From Prosopocoilus inquinatus (Eukaryota; Arthropoda; Insecta; Coleoptera; Lucanidae): a DNA stretch of 64,000 nucleotides. Below the pieces are notes generated by a model. It ran no database searches. It was not told the origin of the DNA and saw nothing but the letters and a program-made list of their open reading frames with translations. The stretch is taken from assembly GCA_036172665.1 (NCBI GenBank), contig CM069871.1, positions 61,192,713 to 61,256,712 of the forward strand, written 5' to 3'. Below, one piece after another: positions 21,743 through 33,788 of the stretch; positions within the stretch are counted from its first letter, which is position 1; every line of letters starts with the position of its first letter. Made by a program: the position numbers and the translations under genes.

Positions 21743-23893
21743 TTACGTTTGAGATGATAACAAAATCTGAAATAGTTTGCATCTGAATTGCGAGTATTTT
21801 AGTGTATCACATTCAATATAATATTTGTTAAAAAATTTTACGATACAGTAACTAAAAGAACTTTTAAATTTTTGTGTCTAACCTCTGTACCGTAAATTTA
21901 AATTGTGAACATCAGTTCGAAATGTAATTAAATTATATAGGTATGGTGGACTCTGATAGTGCAAAACCTTATAATATAGACAAAAGGAGTGAAACAACCT
22001 TCTGTTCTCCATGTGTAGCCAGCCCGTCTCTTTAATTTTGTGACTTATTCTAGAATACTTCCTAATCCCATAAATTAGTCGTAAACAACTATTTTGTAAT
22101 TTTTGCAATCTAGATTTATTTATTACATCTAAATGTGATCCATATACTGCGTCACAGTAGTCCACTCTACTCAAAAATAAGGAATTACATAAACTGATTT
22201 TAGTTTTACGATCTAGTGAATGTCTATTGAGAAAGATAATTTTTAAGTTCATATAAGCTTGTTGTAACAGTTTCGAAACATAATGGGTGAAGTTTAAGTT
22301 TGGATCCAAAATGATGCCTAAATTTTTTAATTTATCAACAAACGCAATGTCAATATCACCAACTTTAATTTTTAGTTTATTAATAATTCCTTTTTTGAAT
22401 TTGCATGTACCAAATAGTATTGCAGAAGATTTGATTGGATTTAAAATTAATTTATGCTGGAGGGAGCTTTTAAATAAAGAAGCTAGGTCACTATTTATTA
22501 CAGTGCATACACTGTCGATATCGGATGGATAAAAGGAAAAGTAAATCTGAGAATCATCAGCGTAAAAATGTGAACTGCAATATTTTAGTAAAGAGGGAAA
22601 CTGCGACGTGTAGATTATGAATAGAAGTGGACCTAATATAGAGCCCTGTGGTACACCACTTTGTAAACCTAAGGGACTAGAAATGATATTCAAGTAGTTG
22701 ACAGATTGCCGTCTTAGATTTAAGTAGGATTTGATTAATTTTACTGCATTATTGCTAAAACCGATGTAATGAAGAATTGCAAACAAAATGCCGTGATCGA
22801 TCGTATCGAAAGCTTTAGAATAATCTAAAGTTACTAACACTGTTAATTTCCCATTGTCACTGGCTCTTAAAATGTCGTCAGTTATTGTTAGCAACGCAGT
22901 ACAGCAGCTGTGTCCAGATCGAAAGCCAGATTGATTTGCAGGCAATATGTTATGCTTTGTTAAATACTCTCTGATTTGTAGAGCAATAATTTTTTCAAAA
23001 ACTTTTGATGCTACTGGTAGTATGCTAATTGGCCTGAGATCTTTAAGTTCCGAAGGTGAAGGAATTTTAGGCAATGGAATAACAAGCGCATACTTCCAAC
23101 TATCTGGGAAGACTGAATGAACGATGCAGTAATTTATGATATGCGTGATAATATAAGTAAGATGCGGAACACATAATTTTATCATAGCAGCAGTTATATT
23201 ATCAATTCCATAAGCATTAGATTTAAGAAGTTTAATACATTTTTCTACAGCACCTTCCGAAACTATGTCAAAATTGAATAAATTGCCTTGAAACAAAACG
23301 TTGTTGTTATAATGATTTAATAAAGGAATACTACTTATATTTGTTGTCGGTACGGATTTAATAAAATAGTCATTAATAATTTCAACATCGTGTAAATGAG
23401 GCGGCAAAACGTAATTTTTCTTTTTTAAAACGTCTAAATTTTTTAAAGCGCTCCACAAACCTTTCGTTCCTCGTGAAATACATTCGTGCTGAAAATATGC
23501 TCTTCTTTCCCTACGAACTGCGGCTGTGATAAGATTTCTCCACGTTTTATAAGTCTGCCAATGATCATGATTTCTTGTCTGCTTGTAACGAGTTAGAGCG
23601 GTTTTCCTTTGAGAAATCATAAATTTAATATTATCCGTGATCCAAGGACGAAAAGGTTTAGTAATTCTAACAGTTTTTAAAGGTGCATGTCGATCAAAGA
23701 GCGTTAACAAATTGTCGTTAAAAAAAGAAACTTTATCATTTACACAATCCAAATCATAGATATTGTGCCAAGGAATAGAATTTAATTCTTCAATAAAAAA
23801 ATTAAAATTAAAATTTCTAAAATCACGGAAAGTTTTGAAAATGTGTGGTGTATTAGAAATTGTTAAATTTACCGAGCAATTGTTACAAGTCGT
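21743..23893 (-). pseudogene. Reverse transcriptase of LINE A, truncated and with one nonsense codon
   Basis: A 624-codon open stretch (23752 to 21878) contains FRPWITDNIK, LRPISILPVASKVFEK, NQSGFRSGHSC, LDYSKAFDTIDH, SGVPQGSILGPLLF and FYADDSQIY, in the order of a non-LTR RT. The catalytic YADD is at 22553-22564. Downstream blocks (NSCLRLIYGIRK, GWLHMENRR) match LINEs B and C in this window. The stop at 21878-21880 is premature: the same frame stays open for 44 more codons to TAA at 21743-21745, and that tail aligns with the end of LINE C. The enzyme would copy RNA at a nicked target site, but without the endonuclease this copy cannot be autonomous. Confidence 0.85.
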
Positions 23894-24390
23894 AGGCTAG
23901 GTGCAGTGTGTCGCGGTTTAGACGGACAAGCGCCGTCTATTGTGGAATGCAGTGAAGGCAGAGAATGTTCGAGCATGGATGCGAAAACTCACCGCTTCGA
24001 TACATTTCTGGAGCGTACAAAGTTGCTGTATAAACGGGATAAGGGGCGCCTTTCGGATAGTTTTATCTAGCAGCGATAGTGCTAGACGAATAAACGGTGG
24101 AATACAGACACATTACTTATTGTAGACGTAACATTAGTGTATTCTATTGCGTAAAAACGATTGTGTCTTATTATTAAAGTGTTTGACGAGTAGTTTTCCG
24201 AACCCGAAATCGAAACCGAATTTTATTTTCTTGTGTTACAGTTTTATTTTACCAATCATTTATTGATATTATCTTGTTTAATTTTTTTCCTTTCAATTCA
24301 TTCGTTAAAATTACTTTCTCTTTTATTTTACTATTTTAAGTACTTCTGATACCTTTAATAATAAGTTAATCGAAAGAAAAACATCACAAG
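23894..24390. other. Unassigned spacer upstream of LINE A
   Basis: More GC-rich at 23895-24080, with no recognised gene or repeat. Confidence 0.45.
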
Positions 24391-25485
24391 GGAGAAGAAT
24401 TTGACAATGATTAGGTAAATAACGGCTCTGTTCTGACGTTTCGAGGGAAAACACCTTTGAGAGAGCATTTTCGGCTATAAAACTCTAACTAACTACCGAA
24501 CAACAAGAAAATCGTCTTCCAATCGGTGGCTCGAAAAAAGAGTAGAGTAGGGCTAACTGTATAAAACAGGGGCGGTTGATTCCGTTGTTTATCAGAGAAA
24601 GAAAGAGTTTCGAGTCAGTATTCAGACTGACCACTCCTAAATTATTAGATAAATTGTTGTTGCAAATTTAAATTTCTTATAAGGCGTCAATGAATCATTT
24701 CGTGATATTAATCAACACGAATTGCATTGCCAGAACGGAAAATGAAGACTTCAAGACGAATTCACTGAGGTATTAAAAAAGAACACAATTTAATGAACGT
24801 ATTAATTTACCTCAAAATGTGTCTGTATAACAGGAAGAGATAACAATCGGCTAATTAGAAAACCGTTTGCCGCTAGCTTACGTTGCATGAAATTAATTCA
24901 CTCTCGCCGGTTGATGCACCAAACGAAGATTTGTGAATACGGGAAGTTCATTGAAAGCGCGGTGCGTTTTCTCATTTCCCAGTTTCACGAATTGGTTTCA
25001 CTCACTTGCGATGATGATTCGATCGCAACTAGGCACACATTAATTACAATAACTGCAACGAGATTAAATAAACGAACAGCAGGCGAGTATAATAATTTAT
25101 TATTAATTGTTAATCAAATCGTTCGGCGGAGAGAAACTTTCAATCGAGCATCAAACCACCATCATAAAACTTGCATAAAATATTTGAATACCACTTAACA
25201 AGATAGATTAATGAATAACTTGATATATAGGTAAATCGGTGAACGGGGAGTGGCTTTATAAAACGTGAAAAACGAAGAACGTGACTTGCAGAAGTGAAAG
25301 AAACTCGAAGTAAGATCAAAACTAGTCACGGGTTATGTCAAGTAGGTATGAACAGAGGGAACGTCACGTTCAGAGAAATTAAAGACGTTTTCGAGAAATT
25401 AATTGCTTTAATTAAAAAAAAATGCAAATAATTTGGATTGTTGGAATCCGACGGCGAAGGTATGAGAAGGGCATACAGGGTTTTA

Positions 25486-26940
25486 TTGAACTTATGTTGT
25501 ACGGCGATGTCGAAAAGTTTTAGGACGAAATGAAATACCCCTGGCCGTACGAATATCCGTGCTTTGCAATTATGAACCTTAACAACGTTTAGCCGGCTGA
25601 CCTGCTTTTATAGTACGGCCGGCGGCAAGCCTAATAAATAAATATTGGTTACGGTTTCCAGTAATAATAACAGGTATCGTTGGTCCTATGACAATATACA
25701 TACAATGGAATGATTATCTCTTCCGGTAGTATGTGTTCTGCGTTCCATTTCACAATGAAATTAAACGAAACTTTCCGACACAAGAAATTGTTCAATACTA
25801 AAAGATAATTAGTTCGCAGCTTCTTATACCTACACTCTAAATTGGGATAATACACGGTATTACCGGTATTTACCAGAATACCAACATTTTACAAATGTAA
25901 TAGGATGTAGAGGTATAAAATCATTCCTGCGCAAGATAATTAAGGGACAATATCCTACTTAGTATTAATTTTAATTTTCTTATTAGATGCTTAAATTCCT
26001 CAATTTGTATTTAAATTCCCGGTTTCATGAACAGAAATTTGCATCACTTTTAAGAATATTCTTTATCATACGTTTTCATGAATTAATTAATATAACAGTA
26101 AGGTCCGGTTTCATAATAGGACTTTAATTTAAAAATTTTCCCATTCTTAAATTGACTTAACGCCTTTTTAAAGTCTGATTACGAAAACGGCCATAAGTCC
26201 AATTAAAAATTAATGTGTGATTAAAAATACTTTATTACTCATTCGATTTATACAGAAAAAATAGGATAATAAAATTATTTTGGTTTATTTAACTCGTTTT
26301 GTTTGACTCTGTATAATAGTTTGCTCTAATTTAGCGTTGGAAATTTTTAATTGCAACACATAAAACATAAAAAGTATTTTCCTTTTCTGATCACTTCGTT
26401 TATTTATTATTCAACAACAATAACACGTTCAAACTTAAATTTAAATTTAAATACATTCCGAACTTATGGCAGTTTAAAACATTTTGATTTAATATCTTTT
26501 AATTTTGTTAACAATTTAAAACTCAAAATCTAAATTGAATCATAAAAAAAAATAGAATATAACAAAACCCGGGTAGGTATTATTTTTATTGACATTAAAC
26601 TAAAAACAAAGAACAAACTAAACATGACTTCACAAAATGTAACTATATACCTGAATTAATTTTATTAATAATTACTGTCATAATATATTACAAATTACGC
26701 AGTTCTCATTACCTGGAATTTTCTTATTCAATGCTTAACAGATTACCTGCTCTTGTGAATTAATTTTAAGACCCTGCTCATCCCCTGGTCAAGAAAAAGA
26801 GAGAGAAACGGGGAGGCTCGAATGCAGAAAGGTTCTAAATTCAGACGGGCTATTTCAATAAGGCTCAAATTCCAACAGATTTACTGCTTTTCGTCTTAAA
26901 AGTTTTCGACAGTAGTGTACATACGTAACCAAATGACTCG
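25486..26940 (+). repeat. Dispersed repeat family R, copy 2
   Basis: Contains TGCTTTGCAATTATGAACCT at 25560 and, at its right end, TATTTCAATAAGGCTCAAAT and TAGTGTACATACG, collinear with 13429-15045. Both copies sit inside larger inverted-repeat structures. Confidence 0.55.
26102..26192. mobile_element. TAA-flanked hairpin MITE, family M (short)
   Basis: GGTCCGGTTTCATAAT at the left and ATTACGAAAACGGCC at the right are imperfect inverts. TAA precedes the left end directly and follows the right end after one base. The inner arms (AGGACTTTAATTTAA, TTTTTAAAGTCT) extend the hairpin. The termini resemble those at 15473-15600. Confidence 0.55.
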
Positions 26941-27293
26941 CTATCTACATGTAATTATTTTTTATTCTCTAGGACATATTTCGATTTGCTTAAAATAAAT
27001 GCAAATGAAAACAGCAGAGTCATTACTTAAAATGACAACGTGACCACTAATAATTTAGGGGTGGTCAGCCTAAATACTCACTCGAAACCCTTTCACCCTG
27101 ATCAGCAACAAGACCACCCTTGTTTTATAGATAACCCAAGCCCCTCTTTTTAATTAGCGAGCCGCTGCTGGAAGACGATTTTCTTGTTCGGTAGCGAGTT
27201 TGAGTTTTGTAGTCGAAAAATGCTCTCATAAAGGTGTTTTCCTCGAATCGTCGGAACAGAGCCGTTAGTTGACTCAAGGTTGTCAAATTCTCC

Positions 27294-28518
27294 TCTCATC
27301 GACCTCTCTCTCCTTATTTGGAATACTTATTGAAGGCACTGAACGCACTTAAAACTAAAGAGAGAGAGAGAGAAAGGATTGATCTATCGATTGCAGTGAT
27401 TAGTTTTTAAGCGGTATTTATTACCTCACCAAATTTGCTTCTCATATCTAAAAGTTCATGTGATACGATTTTATGGAAAAAAAAACGAGTGATATTGTTT
27501 GGAACGGTTTACATATACACAAACATTTCGCGGGAGAGCGTTTGCTCTGGTTTGCTCTACATTCGCGAATTTCAAACTTAGAGAGAAAAATTTCTGAATT
27601 TAATTATAAGAAAATATAATATGGAATTCGGCTTAGAATCGCCCGGAACGAGATAAGTCGCGTGCTTCTTCTGAGAGTGTTCGAGTCGACGCGACGTAAA
27701 AACTGAAACACTAATTTAAATGTTAATTAATTTATCTATTTCCTTGCTGTATCACTCCGCCTTCCTCACGATGCGCTTTTACCACACGTCCTTTTGCCCG
27801 CTATGTGGCGCAATGATGTCTCTTGGCGTTGTTTTTTTTTTTTGGATGCTTTCTGCGAGTAATAGCGGAGTCACGTGAAAACTGCAGTGATTGCAGTGTC
27901 AGCTTTTCACATGCTCAACAGAAAATGAAACATAAAGATTGACTTAATATCGTATTTCATCAAATGCGCGAAACTTAAGAAAAACATATTATTTTCTCGT
28001 GGAAAGAAACTGACGTTGGAGTTCTCACCAAAGCTTATCATCTGCCTGAGAGATTAAATGAAATTAAATATTTTTTCTTTCAAATCCTTACAGATGCTTC
28101 AGAAAGATTGGGAATTCCTGTTATATAGAAGAAAAAAAAAACGTAAACAAAAGATGATCGATTGCAAATGCATGAAAATACTTCGTTAAATTAAAAATGA
28201 AAACAAGAAATGAATTCCAGTCAAATTTCGACTTTTTCTTCATAGAAAAAATAAACGACAGTTAACTTAAGTTGTTAAATAAATTAACAGGTGTTTATAC
28301 AGCGCTTTATTACTTGAAACTCGCAAAAACATAGTTTGGTGGTAGAAAAGAAAACTGAAAAACTGTCTTCGCCTTGAACGCGTTTAGTACAATACAATAT
28401 AATTTCTTGTTCTTATGCAAACCGTTGTGCTACATACTGTCACGTCTCAAAAATTCTATTTTAAATTCGTTTTTTACGTTTAATTGACAAAATTGTTTAG
28501 TTAGCATTTTACAAGTTT
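27294..28518. other. Unassigned spacer
   Basis: Contains a short (GA)n run at 27360-27374 and a GC-richer patch at 27760-27880. No gene is supported. Confidence 0.45.
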
Positions 28519-28815
28519 TCGGTCAAAAGAACCTACGCAGAACTAACGTTTTAATAGAGCGAATTCCATGCTGATAAATGAAATCTAAGTCAAGCTGATT
28601 CTTGTCCGATGAAAATTGTAAAAAAATACTTATTTCTGTCCGGTTTAAAATATTTTACTTAAAATTTAAGTCGTTGAAACTTACTTACAATGCTACACCA
28701 GCGGATCGTATTTCGTTCAAAACAATTAACGCGCTCGCCCATTAATTATGTTTCAACGAGACACTGACTATATTGATACGTTTTGAACTTTTAGGAGAAC
28801 ACACTTTGTGATTTG
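28519..28815 (+). repeat. Dispersed repeat family D, copy 2
   Basis: TTTTCGGTC, CGAATTCCATGCTGA, AATGCTACACCAGC, ATTAATTATGTTTCAACGAG and ACACTTTGTGA are collinear with copies at 1860-2245 (+) and 34690-35035 (-). Confidence 0.7.
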
Positions 28816-30027
28816 ATTGTTAAATTATCAGTTTACACATATTAGTACGGCGAATAGTGCGATTTAATTTTTCTGTACAATGTAAAATCAAACCTGACTG
28901 CGTTTAATTTAATTAAAGAGAAGCAAAATTTCTTATCGTTCGCTCAGACGGGGTTACAATTGATATTTTGACACATGCTAAGTTAAATCTGTAACATTTA
29001 TGCTACAATTGTGTAATTAAAACTTCTTCCAAGTATTAAGCGTACTGTTTTTTTTTGTGTTAATGCAAATCACGAATTGCCTGTCACGGCTGGTTCTTAG
29101 TTCACCGTGACGCGTTTTAACACCTTTTGGTCCACGCCCTTCTTCACTGAGCTACTCGGGATAGGATAGCTGATGCAAAGTAGCTCAAGCTTAATATAAT
29201 AATAATAGTATGTGGAGAACTGTGAGAATGCAATAAATATCACGAAGTTTTATGGTAAATTAAAAATTCTTGAACGATGAACATTTCTTTAAATATCAAA
29301 TAACCCATTAAATTTTCAGTTCGACGAAACGATTTTAATTTTTGTTGAAACAAATAACTTAATTAAAAATTCCACGTTTTTCCGCTGATTAGCATTTATG
29401 TTTATGCGGTGTTATTTACTCGGCCAATAAAAATTTTATCGCGCGAATAAAAATTTAAGCAAGGCATTAATGCCATACAAAAAAAAAAACTCGTCCCACA
29501 TTCCGAACAGGACCGAAAAACGGGATCCCATCGATCGTGCCGAACGAAATCAATTCGCGTTTCACAATCGCACCGAATTCTCCGTGAAGCTGAACGAGTG
29601 AAACTGAAATTCGTCTGTCTGTGTTAATTCGAAAGCAAAATGAATAATCATAATAAATTTGGCGCGATTAAAGAAACATCGTATCGTCGCGGGTTTGGAT
29701 ATTGCTCTCCCCGTTTTGGTACATAGATAGAAAGGGGAGACCCCGTTTTCACCGACACAGATGGATGGTAGAATGGTAGGTAAACACCACGTTGGAAATG
29801 ATTATTAATAAGAGTTGTTAAACGAGGAATAGCTCGAAGCAATTAGATGTCACAAAGGATAATCACTAATCACCATCATCGTCAATGTTGGCAAGCCGGG
29901 ACATGCTTCGGGTACATTGGTATTTAGCGATCCTTGACATATTTCTCAAAACAAGACTTCATGTATGCAATTATTATAGTCAGTCAGAATTAAATTCGTT
30001 CCTGAAAACTCGTCGTTTTGTAATCAG
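28816..30027. other. Unassigned spacer with one dispersed repeat
   Basis: Apart from the repeat at 29083-29175, no feature is supported. The open frame 29648-29842 (-) has no recognisable content. Confidence 0.45.
29083..29175 (+). repeat. Dispersed repeat family E, copy 1
   Basis: CGAATTGC, TCTTAGTTCA and CCACGCCCTTCTTCAC are collinear with 32213-32297 at roughly 70-75% identity. hAT copy 1 lies between the two. Confidence 0.65.
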
Positions 30028-32196
30028 TAAAGAGCGGATTCTATGCTAAATGCATATTGCATGCATATTTTGCATATTTGAGCATTTTGTTCAATTTTCG
30101 CATATTTCTTAAAAACGTGCATATATGTATATGCATATTTGAAAGAATTTGTGTCGAAGTGAGTAAATTTTTTCCTGAATTCTTAATTCGTCAGAACATG
30201 TTGTTGCATTAATTAGGGTCTAGTTTGCACCCTTCTTGGGCTTAAGCAGGCAGAATTTTCCAAGTAGTGAATTAGGGATTTCCAAGTACTTTCTTAACGA
30301 TGCGGTGGGGCGTTCATGTTTGCAATATTGTTTCATCACTTCTTCACGGATTATTAGTCGGTTATTGCTGCGAACGTTTAGTTCTTCCGTAAAAGTATTT
30401 TTGTTTGTGAGAAGTGCAATATGCCGAAAGACAATTCGAGCCTGGTTAGTTCCTGGATCAGAAGCTATCCCGAGCTTGCTTACAACAATGGAAGCGTATT
30501 CTGTAAAGTCTGTAGTAAAATGGTAAGTTTGAAGTTTGTTTTCTTCCTCCTTAGGTAAATATTTGCTTGGTTCTTGAATATTGAAAGTTCAGACAGTTTA
30601 AAAAAATTCAAGTTCTTGTTGTAGATATCAACCCAACGAAAATTTTCGGTCACACAACATGTCGGGACAGAACTACACAAGTCAAAATGCAAGAAGATGA
30701 ATGAATCGAAAACATTTCAATTACCCTTAGACAGTGGACCGTCGTTGATGACTTCATCTAATGAACAACAAGAATTTAATGCTGATTTATGCGAGGCGAT
30801 GATTTGTGCAAACATACCTTTCAAAAAACTGCAAAATTCTATTTTTAAAAGTTTTTTGGAAAAATATACCAAGAAAAATGTTCCCGATGAAAGTACGTTA
30901 AGAAAAAATTACGTGCCTCGCATCTACAACGATACTCTAAAAGAAGTCAAGAAAATCGTAGAAAATCAATATATTTATTTTATTGTGGATGAAACTACTG
31001 ATTCTTGTGGGCGTTACATTGTAAATTTGTTAATAGGGTCTTTGCGGGAAGATAAACCTAGTGAATCTTATTTAATAGCCTGTACACAGTTAGACAAAAC
31101 TAATCATTTAAGTATTTTAAGATCTGTTAATGAATGTTTTATGAAATTTTTCTCACCTAATGTAATTCCTACTGAAAAAATTTTACTTATGGTATCAGAT
31201 GCTGCCCCTTACATGGTTAAAGCCGGGCAGCAATTTAAAACAATTTATAAAAATTTAGTTCACGTGAGTTGTTTAGCTCATTTACCATTAAAAAAATATT
31301 TGTCAAAAGTCCCCTACGAGTTCAGTTGTACAGGGAAAAATTGCCGAATGTACCTTTACCTCCCGAACCAGTGTTGACTAGGTGGGGAACTTGGTTGGAA
31401 GCGGCAATGTTTTATGCTGAACATTTTGTAGCAATTAAGGAATTGGTTGTAGAGTTTAATGCCCAAGATAGTGCTGCTATTGCAAAGGCACAAAATATTG
31501 TAACAAAAACTTCATTGGCAAATCAACTGAACTTCATCAAAATGCATTACAGTTTTGTAATACAAACTATAAACAATTTAGAAAAACCGAAAATGTCTTT
31601 AATAGAATCCGTTAAAATTGTTAAAGAATTTAAAGAGAATATTTCAAAAGTTCCAGGTAAAATCGGCAGTTCAGTAAATAAAAAATGTTTATCCGTTTTA
31701 GATAAAAATAGCGGCTTCAAAACCCTTGAGGAAATTTACGAAATTTTGAATGGAAACTTTGAAATTGACTTAAGTGTAGAATTTTCAGCTATGAGTCACT
31801 TTAAATATGCCCCAATTACCTCCGTGGATGTTGAAAGGAGTTTTTCAATTTATAAAAATATTTTGTCAGATAAAAGGCAAAATTTCCTGGTAGAGAACTT
31901 GGAAAAACACACTGTTGTAAATTATAATCGAAGATTTTTTTAGTCGTTATAATATTTACTTAATAATGTACATACATAATATACATACTTCCTTCATATA
32001 AGCGTTTACAAATAAATGTAAATAAATTGTATAAAATATAATGTTTTTTATTTGAATAAGAATGCCCATAAAACACAGTAGACCAGTTATTGCATTATTT
32101 GAAGTGTTCGGCCTATCTTGCACATATTTCGCCATTTTTAGTGCATATATATGTGCATATTTCATCAAAATTACTCGCATATAAATCCGCTCTCTA
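30028..32196 (+). mobile_element. hAT transposon, copy 1 (2169 bp)
   Basis: A perfect 8-bp target duplication GTAATCAG (30020-30027 and 32197-32204) flanks termini TAAAGAGCGGAT and ATCCGCTCTCTA, which are inverted with one mismatch. An 8-bp duplication is the hAT signature. The subterminal regions are packed with TGCATAT-type motifs (30051-30150 and 32090-32165), likely transposase-binding sites. The single transposase gene is on the plus strand. Copy 2 at 37534-39790 is about 99% identical. Confidence 0.93.
30421..31943 (+). pseudogene. hAT transposase, copy 1, broken by a 61-nt deletion
   Basis: Exon 1 is 30421-30522 (34 codons), the intron 30523-30624 (GTAAGT...TTGTAG), and exon 2 runs from 30625 to the stop at 31943. 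Exon 1 ends with a Cys-x2-Cys (FCKVCSK) and exon 2 opens with His-x5-His (QHVGTELH), a BED-like zinc finger split by the intron. Later come IVDETTD and MVSDAAPYM, each with a likely catalytic Asp, then CLAH, and a C-terminal hAT dimerisation block with APITSVDVERSFS. Relative to copy 2, 61 nt are missing just after CLAH (near 31282), so the frame shifts: one open stretch ends at 31377 and the other resumes from 31269. The product would cut and paste the element; this copy cannot make it. Confidence 0.9.
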
Positions 32197-32212
32197 GTAA
32201 TCAGCGATCGCG

Positions 32213-32297
32213 AATTGCTGGGGTCTTAGTTCATTCTGGCACCATGTAACGCTTTTTAAACCACGCCCTTCTTCACCAAGCTGCTTGGGATTGCAAA
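32213..32297 (+). repeat. Dispersed repeat family E, copy 2
   Basis: GCGAATTGC, GTCTTAGTTCA and AAACCACGCCCTTCTTCACC are collinear with 29083-29175. It starts within 10 bp of the target duplication of hAT copy 1. Confidence 0.65.
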
Positions 32298-32559
32298 ACA
32301 GCGCCAACTTGTCACAAGGCTTTACTATAGGCATTAACCGAACCATGTTGACCTGTTCGTAGTAACTTGCAGCCTGCAGAAGTCGAAAACCACCCTTGGT
32401 TGCCGCATCTACTTTACCGCCGTTTTTTTTTTTTTAGAAAAATCTCTGCCACTGGAACTCGTTCTTCTTGAACACACAAGTCCAAAGGAGTTAATCCGTT
32501 ATAGAAAAAGAAAATGTAATATATCGTAATATCTCCTGTATTATTTCTTGTTTATTATT

Positions 32560-33747
32560 CTTGGCTAGATTTTTTTTGTTTAAATATTATAGACAAATAA
32601 TACTATCTGAGGACGAAGTTACAATAAACTTTCACTCACCATTGGTTAGATCTCTCATTCCCAAGTTCTTTCTTTCTTTCTCGCTTCCCTGACCGCAACA
32701 GGCGCTGAGGGTAAACGTGTTAGCTTCCGGGCATCGCATTCCAATTCGATAAGGACCATGCAAATTATAACTAACCCTTTGCGAGTATCTATTAAGTAAA
32801 ATGAAATATTCCACTTACCGGGGCCGTTTTCCCGGCCCCACCTGCTACAGCGGCGAATCTAGAAGATGTAGCTCCCTCATGATGATATTGAACACTGGGG
32901 AAATCATCCTCGCATGTTAATTTCTTATCTTCGCATGCATTACCCCCCACATTCACTTGTGGATATAAAACCCACCCCTCCCGATGGATATTAGCATACC
33001 TTGCCTCCCGAGCATACGTTCTCAGGATCAGTTGATGTCATCAACTGCGTAAGTGTCAAGCACTACTCCGTACCGGTCCAATGACATCACCATGTCATTC
33101 CTCTCTGGATAGCTCAATGCTATCACCTGGTCAGGAATGCAATCAACTGTATTCCCACTCACAATGAATGGAGAATACAGCTAATTGCTTTGCTGGTACC
33201 GTGCTCTTCATCGATGCTGCTTGCACACCGCGGCAAGAGCCCCGATACCGTATGCTGGTGCACGGTAGCATTCTCTGGCCAACGCCCCGAATCGCGTCCC
33301 GGACAATATTCTGCTTCCAGAATACCTCCGCATAACTCTTGACTCATGACCCTCGTGAGAATGTACCGTCCTAACACTTCTGCCAGAACATACCATCTCA
33401 GGTCATTTTCTGCAGACACCCTCTAGCTAATGCCCGGCAACACACCGCGGCCAGCACATAACACATCTCTAATAAATCATCACCTACTATTCCATGGACA
33501 GCCCTCATCATGTATCCTACACATTTTAACAACCTTCGCGAGTCCCGGTTATTCCACGTTCACCTACCGCGCTAACCCTCGGATGACTATCGTTCCTCTT
33601 CCGTTTTCTTTGTTACTCAGACTAAACACGCCCCCATATCATATTACCAAACTAATAACGTAAACAAATATGCTAGTGCTTCAGAGATATCCCGAGAATG
33701 CATAAACTTTCTTAAATTCTAAACTTGTAAAATAAATAACTATAACA
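32560..33747 (-). mobile_element. Solo LTR B, 1188 bp, inverted relative to solo LTR A
   Basis: On the minus strand it begins TGTTATAGTTATTT and ends CTAGCCAAG. TTATT (plus strand) is duplicated at 32555-32559 and 33748-33752. Shared landmarks with 17573-18714 include CCGATGGATATTAGCATACC, CATTGGACCGGTACGGAGT-type sequence, GCATACGGTATCGGGGCT and CATATCATATTACCAAACTA. The block at about 33430-33610 replaces an unrelated block in LTR A. GC-rich and without credible coding. Confidence 0.75.
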
Positions 33748-33754
33748 TTATTAT

Positions 33755-33788
33755 TTGTAAATGTAAAAGTAAATGTAAATGTAAATTA
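33755..33788 (+). repeat. (GTAAAT)n short tandem repeat
   Basis: About five imperfect GTAAAT hexamers. Confidence 0.85.

Larger units (their letters stand above)
21503..23893 (-). mobile_element. LINE A: 5'-truncated non-LTR retrotransposon, Jockey/CR1 group
   Basis: Read on the minus strand: coding from about 23893 to 21743, then a ~200-bp 3' UTR with AATAAAG, ending in an (ATT)n tail at 21504-21532. Coding similarity continues about 47 codons upstream of the longest open frame (region FNFFIEELNSIPWHNIYDLD). That is typical of the endonuclease-RT linker, so truncation occurs near 23893 and the endonuclease is missing. Confidence 0.85.
24391..27293. mobile_element. Inverted-repeat element, ~255-bp arms
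   Basis: The left arm 24391-24649 and right arm 27041-27293 are inverted copies. They share AACGGCTCTGTTC.GACG, AAAACACCTTT.GAGAGCATTTT, AAGAAAATCGTCTTCCA and CTCCTAAATTATTAG or its close variants. Divergence is roughly 20-25%. The interior holds family R copy 2 and a TAA-flanked MITE. No transposase and no clear target duplication were found, so a local inverted duplication is the alternative. Confidence 0.6.

Noticed and set aside
30236..30526. 96-codon plus-strand frame, repeated at 37736-38026
   Set aside because: It overlaps the true transposase exon 1 in another frame; its apparent conservation only reflects the near-identity of the two hAT copies.
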